Source of the DNA: Mesorhizobium helmanticense
Lineage (GTDB): Bacteria > Pseudomonadota > Alphaproteobacteria > Rhizobiales > Rhizobiaceae
Reading direction: 5' to 3'
Assembly (NCBI RefSeq): GCF_003034915.1
Contig: NZ_PZJX01000030.1
Location: 42,239-106,238, forward strand
Length of the DNA: 64,000 bases
Shown here: piece after piece, positions 15,048-22,897 of the stretch
Layout: each line of letters opens with the position of its first letter
Position numbering within the stretch: position 1 is the first letter of the stretch
Position numbers and translations under genes: made by a program
The notes under the pieces: generated by a model
Told to the model about the DNA's origin: nothing
What the model saw: only the letters and a program-made list of their open reading frames with translations
The model's database searches: none

Positions 15048-16520
15048 ATGGACGAGAAGATGCCCGCGCGCCGCCGCACCGGCGACCTGACCAGCGGCCC
15101 GATCCCACGCACGCTTCTGCTCTTCGCCCTGCCGGTGCTCGGCGCCAACGTGCTGCAATCGCTGAACGGATCGATCAATGCCGTCTGGGTCGGCCGCTTC
15201 CTCGGTGAATCGGCGCTGACGGCGACCTCCAACGCCAACCTCGTGCTGTTCCTCATCCTCGGCACGGTGTTCGGCATCGGCATGGCGGCCACCATCCTGG
15301 TCGCGCAATCGGTCGGCGCCCGCGACCTGCCGGAGGCCCGGCGCATCGTCGGCACCAGCGCCACCTTCTTCTTCGCCGTCTCGGTGCTGTTCGCGGTCTG
15401 CGGCTGGATCTGGGTCGACGTCATTCTCAATGCGCTCGGCACGCCGGCCGACGCGCTGCCGCTCGCCCGCTCCTATCTGCGCATCATCTTCGTCGCGGTG
15501 CCGATGATGAACCTGCTCTCCTTCGTCATGACGGTGCTGCGCGGCGCCGGCGATTCACGCACGCCGTTTTTCTTCATGGCGCTGGCCGTCGTGCTCGACA
15601 TCGTCTTGAACCCGCTGCTCATCCGCGGCATCGGCCCGTTCCCCGAGCTCGGCATCGCCGGATCGGCCACCGCAACGCTGATCGGCCAGACGGTGAGCGT
15701 CATTGCCATCCTCGTCGTGCTCTATGCACGCAAGCACCCGCTGCGGCTGGCCGGCGCCAACCTCGCCCTGCTGCGGCCGGACCCGGCGCTGTTGCGCATC
15801 GTCGTCTTCAAGGGCGTGCCGATGGGCCTGCAGATGATCGTCATCTCGGTCGCTGCGCTGACGGTGATGGGCATGGTCAACTCCTATGGCTCGCAGGTCG
15901 CGGCTGCCTACGGCATCGCGGCCCAGCTCTGGACCTATATCCAGATGCCGGCGCTGGCGATCGGCGCAGCGGTCTCCTCGATGGCGGCGCAGAATGTCGG
16001 CGCCGGCCGCTGGGACCGGATCGGCCACATCGCCATGTCAGGCGTCGGCTTCAACCTGGTGCTGACCGGCGCGCTGGTCGCGCTGCTTTTCGTCTTCGAC
16101 CGCCCAGTGCTCGGCCTGTTCCTCAGCAGCGACAGCGCGGCCATCGATATCGCCGCCCACATCAACAATGTCGCGTCCTGGTCCTTCATCCTGTTCGGCG
16201 TCACCATCGTGCTCTTCGCCACCGTGCGCGCCACCGGCGCGGTGATGCCGCCGCTGATCATCCTGGTGATTTCGGTGCTGATCGTGCGCACCGGCTTTGC
16301 CTACTTCGTCAGGAGCGTGATCGGCGAGGAAGCGCTGTGGTGGAGCTTTCCCGCCGGTTCGATCGCCTCGCTCCTGCTCGCCGCCGCCTATTATCGCTTC
16401 GGCCGCTGGCGCACCATGCACATGATCGAGGACAGGCCGGCGGCCGGCGAGCCGCCTGACACCGGCCTCGGCGTGCCGCGCCAGCGCGCGCATCTGTCGC
16501 CGGAAACGCCGAACGGGTGA
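15048..16520 (+). CDS. MATE family efflux transporter
   Basis: This 490-residue protein has about twelve hydrophobic segments in two homologous MatE halves. The first half begins near residue 20 (PRTLLLFALPVLGANVLQSL). The second begins near residue 250 (VFKGVPMGLQMIVISVAALTV), with the NSYGSQVAAAYGIA motif soon after. MATE proteins export drugs, dyes or organic cations in exchange for H+ or Na+. I chose the ATG at 15048 because the earlier frame runs through the leader hairpin. It appears to be a single-gene unit preceded by the inverted repeat at 14986-15018, which may regulate it. The C-terminal 30 residues are Pro/Gly/Arg-rich and cytosolic. The substrate is unknown. Confidence 0.9.
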   Translation: MDEKMPARRRTGDLTSGPIPRTLLLFALPVLGANVLQSLNGSINAVWVGRFLGESALTATSNANLVLFLILGTVFGIGMAATILVAQSVGARDLPEARRIVGTSATFFFAVSVLFAVCGWIWVDVILNALGTPADALPLARSYLRIIFVAVPMMNLLSFVMTVLRGAGDSRTPFFFMALAVVLDIVLNPLLIRGIGPFPELGIAGSATATLIGQTVSVIAILVVLYARKHPLRLAGANLALLRPDPALLRIVVFKGVPMGLQMIVISVAALTVMGMVNSYGSQVAAAYGIAAQLWTYIQMPALAIGAAVSSMAAQNVGAGRWDRIGHIAMSGVGFNLVLTGALVALLFVFDRPVLGLFLSSDSAAIDIAAHINNVASWSFILFGVTIVLFATVRATGAVMPPLIILVISVLIVRTGFAYFVRSVIGEEALWWSFPAGSIASLLLAAAYYRFGRWRTMHMIEDRPAAGEPPDTGLGVPRQRAHLSPETPNG

Positions 16521-16576
16521 AGAGGCTGGCTCACCGCGCGTATTTCGCGCCGAACCCCGCGCCACCAGGGAAAAGA

Positions 16577-16591
16577 CCGTGATCATCACGG
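16577..16591. repeat. Small palindrome between the MATE and DUF930 genes
   Basis: CCGTGAT c ATCACGG is a perfect 7-bp inverted repeat around one base, 57 bp after the MATE stop and 89 bp before the DUF930 gene start. It could be an operator; the hairpin form would have an impossibly small loop, so a terminator role is less likely. Confidence 0.35.
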
Positions 16592-16679
16592 CAAAGGCCA
16601 CCTGTCCAGCGGCAGCTAAATCGTGCCACTTCCACGCTCATGCTTGATGCCGCCGCTATTTCGCTCCACATCGGTCTAG

Positions 16680-17762
16680 ATGAAGGACGAGACACGAGTG
16701 CGGCGTCGGAATTTATTGTGGGGCTTGCCCGCATCGCTGATCCTGCATGCGCTCATCGCAGCTCTCCTGGTCTATGGCCTGCCGACGCCTCCCCAACAGC
16801 CGCAGGAGCAGCAACCGATAAATGTCGCGCTCGTACCTCCGCCCGATCAGCCAAAGCCGAAACCTGCTGCCCCGAAGGCTCCCAAAGTCGAAAAACCGCC
16901 CGAGCAGAAGGTTGAAAAGCCGCCTGCGCCGGAAAAGCAGCCGCGCAAGCCGTCGCCAATCGAGATCCTGAAGCCTGTTTTTCAGTTCGGCGAGAAGGAT
17001 ACCGGCCCCAGGAAATCCCTGGATGGGAGCAGCCCTCAAGATAACTCGCCGTCGCCGGCCAAGGATGACGAACCGAAGGAGCAGGTTGATTCAGCCAAGG
17101 TCGGCGACAACCCGGCAATCGCAGCGAAGGACGCAGAGCCCGCACAGCAGAAGCAGGCACCATCAGCCCAGGACGTAGACAAACAGGAGGCAGACAGAGA
17201 AGATGTGGGAACGCACACCGACAAGCAAACAGCGGCGGCACCAACGCCGTTGGCTGCTGCCGGCAGCGACGGTGAGATCGAGCTTCCCACGTCAGCCGAA
17301 GCGCCCCGGCCCAGACCCGCGCCGAAACTCGGCTCGGCAAAGGTCGCGAAGCCCGGAAACGCGAGCCCCGGGAGGCCAAGCTCCACGAAAGCACGCAACT
17401 ATGCGGGTCTTCCGGGCGTTCGCAGGCTCTACTCGCAAAAAGCTACCGGCGATGTGCTGGCTACGACCTCGATCGCCGGAATGCCTCGCGGCCAGCGAGC
17501 TGCCAGACTTTGCGCCAGCGCGTTGCAGCAACAATTACAGGAGGCCTCTTATTTTCCTGACCTGGTGCCACTTGTTCCGCTGAAGGTGGGCAATGTCCTC
17601 GATGTCCCGCAGGCTGCTTTCCACGCAGCTGCAACATGGTATCGTCTGAGCTTCCGGTGCGAGGTCGATACCGATGCGACGAGAGTCTTGTCCTTTACCT
17701 CCCGTGTCGGACCTACGATCCCGCCCGACGAATGGGCCGGACTTGGACTACCTGTTCGCTAG
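16680..17762 (+). CDS. DUF930 domain-containing, TonB-like membrane-anchored protein
   Basis: This 360-residue protein has one N-terminal transmembrane helix (about residues 12-35, GLPASLILHALIAALLVYGL) and a long Pro/Lys/Glu/Ala-rich region (about 36-240) like the periplasm-spanning arm of TonB or TolA. A C-terminal globular domain follows, with GMPRGQRAARLCASALQQQL near residue 268 and WYRLSFRCEVDTDATRVLSF near 323, matching DUF930. The domain has no known function. The TonB-like layout suggests a periplasmic protein tethered in the inner membrane, without the usual C-terminal TonB fold. Its TAG stop overlaps the convergent small gene's stop in CTAG. Confidence 0.75.
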   Translation: MKDETRVRRRNLLWGLPASLILHALIAALLVYGLPTPPQQPQEQQPINVALVPPPDQPKPKPAAPKAPKVEKPPEQKVEKPPAPEKQPRKPSPIEILKPVFQFGEKDTGPRKSLDGSSPQDNSPSPAKDDEPKEQVDSAKVGDNPAIAAKDAEPAQQKQAPSAQDVDKQEADREDVGTHTDKQTAAAPTPLAAAGSDGEIELPTSAEAPRPRPAPKLGSAKVAKPGNASPGRPSSTKARNYAGLPGVRRLYSQKATGDVLATTSIAGMPRGQRAARLCASALQQQLQEASYFPDLVPLVPLKVGNVLDVPQAAFHAAATWYRLSFRCEVDTDATRVLSFTSRVGPTIPPDEWAGLGLPVR

Positions 17763-18070
17763 CCGCGCATCGCCTTCAGCTTCTCCGCCACGGAGGCCGC
17801 AAGATCGGCATAGCGCTCCTCCAACCGTTCGGCGGCCTTGATCACGGAGAAATCATGGCCGAATTTCTCCAGCGCCATGCGCAGCTTCTCGACGAATTCC
17901 GCTTGTTTTTCGAGTGCCGAAAACAGCGTCTTAACTTGCGCCTCGGTGATATCGGGATTGGCCAGCATCTGCGCCACTTCGCGGCCCATCTGGTCGCCGG
18001 TGGCGGTCTGCTCTTTCAGGATCTCGATCCAGTCGGTCAATCGGCAAATCTCCTCTTTCGCCGGCAACAT
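17759..18070 (-). CDS. Small helical hypothetical protein
   Basis: This 103-residue, highly charged and probably all-helical protein has no signal peptide or membrane segment. It has a heptad-like pattern (for example VKTLFSALEKQAEFVEKLRM and LEERYADLAASVAEKLKAM), so a coiled coil is plausible. I do not recognise a family. Its coding character (regular third-position GC, no low-complexity shadow) supports a real gene. It is convergent with the DUF930 gene, with stops overlapping by 4 bp, and divergent from the downstream SDR gene across 102 bp. Confidence 0.6.
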   Translation of the reverse strand: MLPAKEEICRLTDWIEILKEQTATGDQMGREVAQMLANPDITEAQVKTLFSALEKQAEFVEKLRMALEKFGHDFSVIKAAERLEERYADLAASVAEKLKAMRG

Positions 18071-18172
18071 GCGCAGCGCTTGCCGATGTGGTCAACCCGA
18101 AGACGCCAAGAGAAGCTTGCCTGAGCCGCATCCCACGCTAAGTTCGGCGCTACCTCGAACAAGGAAAGAGCC

Positions 18173-19039
18173 ATGACCACCGACGCCGAAATCCAGACCG
18201 CCTTGCCCGCTCTCGCTTCCGGCAATGTCGCCGTCATCACCGGCGGCGCCAGCGGCATCGGCCTTGCCGCGGCCAGGCGGCTGGCGTCGCTGGGCATGAA
18301 GATCGTATTGGCCGATATCGGCGGCGCGCGTCTCGACGAAGCCGGTCGCGCCGTCGCCGCGATCAGTGGCGATGACGCCGTGCTTGCAGTCCCGACCGAC
18401 GTCTCCAAGGCGGATGACGTCGACCGGCTGGCGCAAAAGGCGTTCGGCGCCTTCGGTGATGTGGCGCTGCTGATGAACAATGCCGGCGTCGGCAACAATC
18501 CCGGCAAACCCTGGGAGAACCGCGATGCCTGGAAGCGGTTGCTGGACATCAATTTCTGGGGCGTCGTCCATGGCGTCGAGGCCTTCGCGCCGCGCATGCT
18601 GGCGACCGGCAGACCAGGCCTGATCGTCAACACCGGCTCCAAGCAAGGCATCACCACGCCGCCCGGGAACCTTGCCTACAACGTCTCCAAATCGGCCCTG
18701 AAGACCTTCACCGAAGGGCTGGCGCATGCGCTGCGCAACGAGCCGGGCGCGCATCTGTCTGCGCATCTGCTCATCCCGGGCTTCACCTACACGGGCCTGA
18801 CCGAAGGCGCGACGCAAAAGCCGGCCGGCGCCTGGACCGGCGAGCAGGTCATCGACTTCATGCTGGCATCGCTGATGCGTGGCGATTTCTACATACTGTG
18901 CCCGGACAATGAGGCGACGCGGCCCATGGACGAAAAGCGCATGGCCTGGGCGATCGGCGACATCATCGAGAACCGCCCTGCTCTGTCGCGCTGGCATCCG
19001 GATCACAAGGACGCTTTCGCGGCGTTCATGAAGCGCTGA
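18173..19039 (+). CDS. Short-chain dehydrogenase/reductase (SDR)
   Basis: This 288-residue classical SDR has the cofactor motif TGGASGIG at residues 23-30, NNAG at about 102, and the catalytic Tyr and Lys in AYNVSKSAL near 168-172, with the upstream Ser in NTGSKQG. It is NAD(P)-dependent by family. Asp near residue 51 (LADIGG) suggests NAD(H) preference. It stands alone; its neighbours give no pathway clue. Its stop is 2 bp from the stop of the convergent iron-permease-like gene. The ATG at 18173 is preceded by AAGGAAAGAGCC. Confidence 0.9.
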   Translation: MTTDAEIQTALPALASGNVAVITGGASGIGLAAARRLASLGMKIVLADIGGARLDEAGRAVAAISGDDAVLAVPTDVSKADDVDRLAQKAFGAFGDVALLMNNAGVGNNPGKPWENRDAWKRLLDINFWGVVHGVEAFAPRMLATGRPGLIVNTGSKQGITTPPGNLAYNVSKSALKTFTEGLAHALRNEPGAHLSAHLLIPGFTYTGLTEGATQKPAGAWTGEQVIDFMLASLMRGDFYILCPDNEATRPMDEKRMAWAIGDIIENRPALSRWHPDHKDAFAAFMKR

Positions 19040-19041
19040 AA

Positions 19042-19467
19042 TCAGGCAGCCTGCTTTTTCGCGCCGCGCTTTTGCGCCACGGTCTTCTTGGCCATCTCGG
19101 CGATCTCCCGATCATGCCGTTTTGCCGCGCGTTCGCATTTGTCGCGAATCTCCTCGACCTCGGTTTCGGTCAAATGCTCAATGCCGATGAAGTGATTGTG
19201 ACCTTCGCTGACCCGGATCAGCTCGTCGAGCTTCGCCTGAATCGCCGCACCATCGCGGTTCTGGGTGTTCTGGATGAGGAACACCATCAGGAAGGTTATG
19301 ATCGTGGTGCCGGTGTTGATGATGAGCTGCCAGGTGTCCGAAAAACCGAAAATCGGCCCGGTTACCGCCCAGACCACAACGATCAGGCAGCACATGGCAA
19401 ATGTCAGCGGCATGCCGGAAAGATGGGCGACCTTGTTGGCGATCCTGGTGAAAAGCTTCTCGAACAT
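19042..19467 (-). CDS. Low-affinity iron permease family protein
   Basis: This 141-residue protein has two transmembrane segments (about residues 20-40, LTFAMCCLIVVVWAVTGPI; and 47-68, WQLIINTGTTIITFLMVFL), followed by QNTQNRDGAAIQAKLDELI and a charged Lys/Arg/Glu-rich C-terminus. The TITFLMVFLIQNTQNRD block is the hallmark of the Fet4-like 'low affinity iron permease' family. The iron role was shown in yeast; bacterial members are mostly untested. I chose ATG 19467 for GAGGGAGTTCAG upstream. The open frame begins earlier without a ribosome site and overlaps the acetyltransferase gene. Confidence 0.82.
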   Translation of the reverse strand: MFEKLFTRIANKVAHLSGMPLTFAMCCLIVVVWAVTGPIFGFSDTWQLIINTGTTIITFLMVFLIQNTQNRDGAAIQAKLDELIRVSEGHNHFIGIEHLTETEVEEIRDKCERAAKRHDREIAEMAKKTVAQKRGAKKQAA

Positions 19468-19568
19468 CTGAACTCCCTCGATGGCAGGGAGAAACAACCG
19501 GCGGCGGGTCAGGGTTCCCAGCGAGAGGAGTATTTTGCGATCGCGACCGGGCACGCGCCTGAACGAGG

Positions 19569-20210
19569 TCAGGACGCGGCGTCTTCCCAGCGGTCGAGGA
19601 AGGTTTCGATCGGCAGCGCCTGCATGTCGGGGATTGCCCTGGCGAGTTTTTCGACTGGCCAGTCCCACCAGCCAAGATTTTCGATACGTGCGGCGATATC
19701 GCTGGTGAAACGCTGGCGCAGCGGGCCGGCCGGAACGCCGGCGACGATGGCATAGGGCGGCACGTCGCGCGTCACCACGGCATTGGCGCCGACGATCGCG
19801 CCATTGCCGATGGTCACATCAGGCAGGATGACCGCGCCGTGGCCGATCCAGACATCGTGGCCGATGCTGACGGACTTGGCTCGCCGCCGCTCCCGGAAAG
19901 TCGCATCGACGCCCAGCCAGCGGAAATATTCGTTCGGCCGGTAGCTGACCTTGTGCTGCGTCAGCCGCTCGATCGGATGCTCCAGCGCGTTGATGCGGCT
20001 GTTGGCGGCGATCGAACAGAACTTGCCGATCGTGGTGTAGATCGCCTCGGCATGGCGCTCGAAATAGGAGAAATCGCCGACCGTTACCTCGCGCAGGATA
20101 ACGCGCTCGCCGATCGAGGCATAGCGCCCGAGCTTGCACGCCTTCAATTCCGCGGTCGGGTGGATGCGCGGCTCGGGATCTTTCGGGACAAGGTTTTCGG
20201 GACGATCCAT
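19569..20210 (-). CDS. Hexapeptide-repeat acetyltransferase (DapH/DapD/GlmU-related)
   Basis: This 213-residue protein has a left-handed beta-helix: hexapeptide-type repeats from about residue 20 (LGRYASIGERVILREVTVG), an inserted loop about residues 65-105, and a second run, SIGHDVWIGHGAVILPD then VTIGNGAIVGANAVVTRD, near 115-150. The C-terminus (RFTSDIAARIENLGWWDW) is like that of the CatB/Vat-type and phosphonate-operon acyltransferases. It probably acetylates a small molecule using acetyl-CoA. There are no phosphonate genes nearby, so the substrate is open. It follows the creA gene on the same strand beyond two hairpins and may have its own promoter. Confidence 0.82.
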   Translation of the reverse strand: MDRPENLVPKDPEPRIHPTAELKACKLGRYASIGERVILREVTVGDFSYFERHAEAIYTTIGKFCSIAANSRINALEHPIERLTQHKVSYRPNEYFRWLGVDATFRERRRAKSVSIGHDVWIGHGAVILPDVTIGNGAIVGANAVVTRDVPPYAIVAGVPAGPLRQRFTSDIAARIENLGWWDWPVEKLARAIPDMQALPIETFLDRWEDAAS

Positions 20211-20230
20211 CCGGCGGCTTTACGCCCGCG

Positions 20231-20259
20231 CAATTGCTCCTGCAAGGCGGGAGCAATTG
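20231..20259 (-). terminator. Hairpin 2 downstream of creA
   Basis: CAATTGCTCC (20231-20240) pairs perfectly with GGAGCAATTG (20250-20259) around a 9-base loop. It lies between creA and the acetyltransferase gene, 21 bp before the latter's start codon. Confidence 0.45.
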
Positions 20260-20270
20260 TCGCGTCGCCT

Positions 20271-20294
20271 ATTGGTCCCGCAAGCGGGACCAAT
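20271..20294 (-). terminator. Hairpin 1 downstream of creA
   Basis: ATTGGTCCCG (20271-20280) pairs perfectly with CGGGACCAAT (20285-20294) around CAAG. It starts 26 bp after the creA stop. There is no U-run, so it may stop or protect the creA mRNA rather than be a strong intrinsic terminator. Confidence 0.5.
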
Positions 20295-20320
20295 CGTCCG
20301 TCAGCTGTTGCCTGAGTCCA

Positions 20321-20821
20321 CTACGGCTTGCCCTTGGTCCACACCACGTTCTGGCCGTAGAGCGGCACCGTGGTGAGCGACATCTTCGCCGACCCGTCCT
20401 GCACCTGGCGCGAATGCGATAGATAGATCAGCGTCTCGTTGGCCTTGTCGTAGATGCGGTTCACCACCTGCTTCTTCCAGATCAGGCTGATGCCTTGCTT
20501 GAACACCTCCTCGCCGGCCTCGCTCATGTCGATGTCGCCGATGGTGATCGGCCCGGTCTGGCGGCAGGAGATCGAGGAATCGGAAGGATCCTCGAACCAG
20601 TTGCCCTTCTGCAGGCGGTCGATGACGCCGCGGTCGAAATACGAGACGTGGCAGGTCACGCCTTCTACCTTCGGATCCTTGATCGCCTCGATGATGATGT
20701 CATTGCCGAGCCAGTCGACGCCGACCTTGCCGACCTCCTGGGCGACGGCCGCGCCAGCGCCGATGACCAGACATACGGCCAAAGCGCCGCCAATCAGTTT
20801 TCGCCCAATCAATCCTGGCAA
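20321..20821 (-). CDS. creA: CreA family periplasmic protein
   Basis: This 166-residue protein has a signal peptide (about residues 1-28, ending AAVAQ-E) and a compact domain that matches CreA: DWLGNDIIIEAIKDPKVEGVTCHVSYFDRG near residues 36-65 in pieces, then SISCRQTGPI and LIYLSHSRQVQDGSAK. CreA is a conserved exported protein of unknown function. The TTG start at 20821 is chosen because AGGAGG lies 6 bp upstream and no ATG lies in reach. Two strong hairpins follow the gene. Confidence 0.85.
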   Translation of the reverse strand: MPGLIGRKLIGGALAVCLVIGAGAAVAQEVGKVGVDWLGNDIIIEAIKDPKVEGVTCHVSYFDRGVIDRLQKGNWFEDPSDSSISCRQTGPITIGDIDMSEAGEEVFKQGISLIWKKQVVNRIYDKANETLIYLSHSRQVQDGSAKMSLTTVPLYGQNVVWTKGKP

Positions 20822-21016
20822 CGGGAGCCTCCTGCGGTTCGAGTTTTGCCGGTCTCAAGTGGGGCGAAGGACGGCACTTTGCAAGCTGGATCGTGCGTGC
20901 GGACCGCCAGTTGCGGCAACGCGACATCTTTGCGTGCGCAGGATCAAACAGTTAAGAGTGTTCGCCAAATGGTGCCGATCCCGTGCGCCCGATGAAAATC
21001 ACGACGGACATAACAG

Positions 21017-21595
21017 ATGATGCGTTCAATTCTGGTCGGCATTCTCGTCCTGATGGCGGCAGGCATCGGCTGGCTGACCTTCGACTGGTACCGCGGCCAC
21101 TATGGCGGCGAGCCCTATGGCGCACCCTTCGCGCTGGTCGACCAGAAGGGTGCTCCGATTACCGAGGCCGCGCTTCGCGGCCACCCCAGCGTCGTCTTCT
21201 TCGGCTTCACCCACTGCCCGGAGGTTTGCCCGACCACGCTTTTCGAGCTGGCCGGCTGGCTGAAGACGATGGGCGACAGCGGCAAGGATCTGCGTGCCTA
21301 TTTCGTCTCCGTCGATCCCGAGCGCGATACGCCCGCGATCATGAACACCTATGTCAGCAATTTTTCCGACCGCATCACCGGCATTTCGGGCGATCCGGAC
21401 AAGGTGCATGCCATGGCCAAGGCCTTCGGCATCTACTGGAAGAAGGTCGACACCGGCGACGGCGACTACACGATGGACCACACCGCCTCGGTGCTGCTGC
21501 TCAACGCCAAGGGGGAGTTTGCCGGCACCATCGCCTATGGCGAAAGCGCCGAGACCGCCATCGCCAAGCTCAAGCGCCTGGCTGCGGAAGGCTGA
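21017..21595 (+). CDS. SCO1/SenC family protein (copper delivery/thiol protein)
   Basis: This 192-residue membrane-anchored thioredoxin-fold protein has an N-terminal transmembrane helix (about residues 4-22). The copper-binding motif is CPEVC (Cys67, Cys71 in FFGFTHCPEVCPTT), VSVDPERDTP lies at about 98-107, and the distal ligand is His155 (YTMDHTAS). SCO proteins deliver copper to the CuA site of cytochrome c oxidase or keep its cysteines reduced. All three metal ligands are intact. No oxidase genes lie next to it. It precedes prmA by 8 bp and is probably co-transcribed with it. Confidence 0.92.
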   Translation: MMRSILVGILVLMAAGIGWLTFDWYRGHYGGEPYGAPFALVDQKGAPITEAALRGHPSVVFFGFTHCPEVCPTTLFELAGWLKTMGDSGKDLRAYFVSVDPERDTPAIMNTYVSNFSDRITGISGDPDKVHAMAKAFGIYWKKVDTGDGDYTMDHTASVLLLNAKGEFAGTIAYGESAETAIAKLKRLAAEG

Positions 21596-21603
21596 AATTC
21601 CTT

Positions 21604-22476
21604 ATGACCCAGACGCGGCTTTACTTCACGGTCGGCAAGATCGAGGCCGATCGTATCTTCGCGGCCCTGGGAGCGGCCTTCGAGGATGACGGCCTGCCGA
21701 TTGCCGTGCTGGAGGTCGACGAAGACCGTGACATCCACGAAGTGTCGCTCTATGCCGACGGCGATGTCGACGCGGCGGAAGCGCGGGTAAAGGGCATTCT
21801 GGCCGACCTTTCGCTATCGAGGCCGATCGTGCGCGAGGCGCTGCCCGATATCGACTGGGTGGCGCGCTCGCTGGAAGGGCTGAAGCCGGTGCGTGCCGGC
21901 CGTTTCTTCGTCCATGGCGCGCATGACCGCGAAAAACGCCGCAGCGGTGAACTCGCCATCGAGATCGAGGCGGGGCTGGCCTTCGGCACCGGCCATCACG
22001 GCACCACCGCCGGCTGCCTCGAAACGCTGGAACAGGTCGTGCGGCGCGAGCAGCCGCGCAATGCGCTCGACCTCGGCACCGGCAGCGCCGTGCTGGCCAT
22101 TGCCGTGGCCAGGCTTGCGCATATCCCGGTGCTGGCCACCGACATCGACCCGGTCGCCGTCAAGGTGGCCGCCGCCAATGCCCGTCTCAACCACGTCAAG
22201 GCGTTGGTCGAAACGGTCACGGCGCCGGGTTTTCACCATCCGATCTTTGCCGCGCGCGCGCCCTTCGACCTCATCGTCGCCAACATATTGGCGCGGCCCC
22301 TGATGCGGCTGGCGCCCGAAATGGCCGGGCATATCGCGCTCGGCGGCTCGATCGTGCTGTCAGGCATCCTCGACCGGCAACGCGACGCGGTGATTGCGGC
22401 CTATGTCGGCCAGCAGTTCCGCCATGTCAGGACCGTGCACCGCGAGGGCTGGGTGACGATCCATCTCAAGCGGTGA
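21604..22476 (+). CDS. prmA: Ribosomal protein L11 methyltransferase
   Basis: This 290-residue protein has the two-domain PrmA layout: an N-terminal substrate-recognition domain (to about residue 90) and a Rossmann methyltransferase domain. It has FGTGHHGTT near residue 130, the SAM motif LDLGTGSAVLAIA near 155, the acidic ATDIDPVAVKVA near 178 and the catalytic-loop motif DLIVANILARPL near 222. PrmA trimethylates lysines of L11. The family's NPP(Y/F)-like position reads NILA, as is usual for PrmA. ATG 21604 comes 8 bp after the SCO stop; the longer frame upstream overlaps SCO out of frame. Confidence 0.93.
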   Translation: MTQTRLYFTVGKIEADRIFAALGAAFEDDGLPIAVLEVDEDRDIHEVSLYADGDVDAAEARVKGILADLSLSRPIVREALPDIDWVARSLEGLKPVRAGRFFVHGAHDREKRRSGELAIEIEAGLAFGTGHHGTTAGCLETLEQVVRREQPRNALDLGTGSAVLAIAVARLAHIPVLATDIDPVAVKVAAANARLNHVKALVETVTAPGFHHPIFAARAPFDLIVANILARPLMRLAPEMAGHIALGGSIVLSGILDRQRDAVIAAYVGQQFRHVRTVHREGWVTIHLKR

Positions 22477-22496
22477 GCGTCAACCCGCAAAATCGC

Positions 22497-22682
22497 TCAG
22501 ACGTAGGGGGAGTTTGCGGCCTTCCTCAGGTCTTCGCGATCATAGCCGTGCGCCTTCAACGTTTCGTCGTCGAGGTAGAGCAGCACACCGCTCACATATC
22601 GGTTCGCTTCGCGCTGGCGGGCTTCTATCAGCGCGTTCATGGCGTTTCTGAAAAATCCGCGTCTGGCTGGAATCGTGGGCAT
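22497..22682 (-). CDS. DUF1127 domain-containing small protein
   Basis: This 61-residue basic, probably helical protein has the DUF1127 pattern RQREANRYVSGVL-x-LDDETLKAHGYDREDL. Short DUF1127 proteins are common in alphaproteobacteria; several bind RNA or affect phosphate, carbon or stress regulation, but this one is untested. AAGGAGACTGTC precedes the ATG. It is convergent with prmA (20-bp gap), and its promoter lies in the 215-bp gap before pepP. Confidence 0.8.
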   Translation of the reverse strand: MPTIPARRGFFRNAMNALIEARQREANRYVSGVLLYLDDETLKAHGYDREDLRKAANSPYV

Positions 22683-22897
22683 GACAGTCTCCTTTGCGGG
22701 ACAACAGGGACACATTCCTCCACAGTTGAAAGGTAAGCTTTGCTGACCTGTCTGGGAATCGCCTATTCCGCATAGCCTCCATGCGAAAAAGCGACCTCCC
22801 CCTGATTCCCGCCAAGCCGGTGGGCGACGCAATAAAGTCGATTCCGATTTTCGGAGCCATGCGCTAGGTTGCGGCAAGCATCCGAGGAGAGGCCACC

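Noticed and set aside
12112..15108. A 998-codon open frame on the minus strand, antisense to the response regulator and phytase-like genes
   Set aside because: No domain or signal is seen, the composition is that of a shadow, and both genes on the plus strand have clear families.
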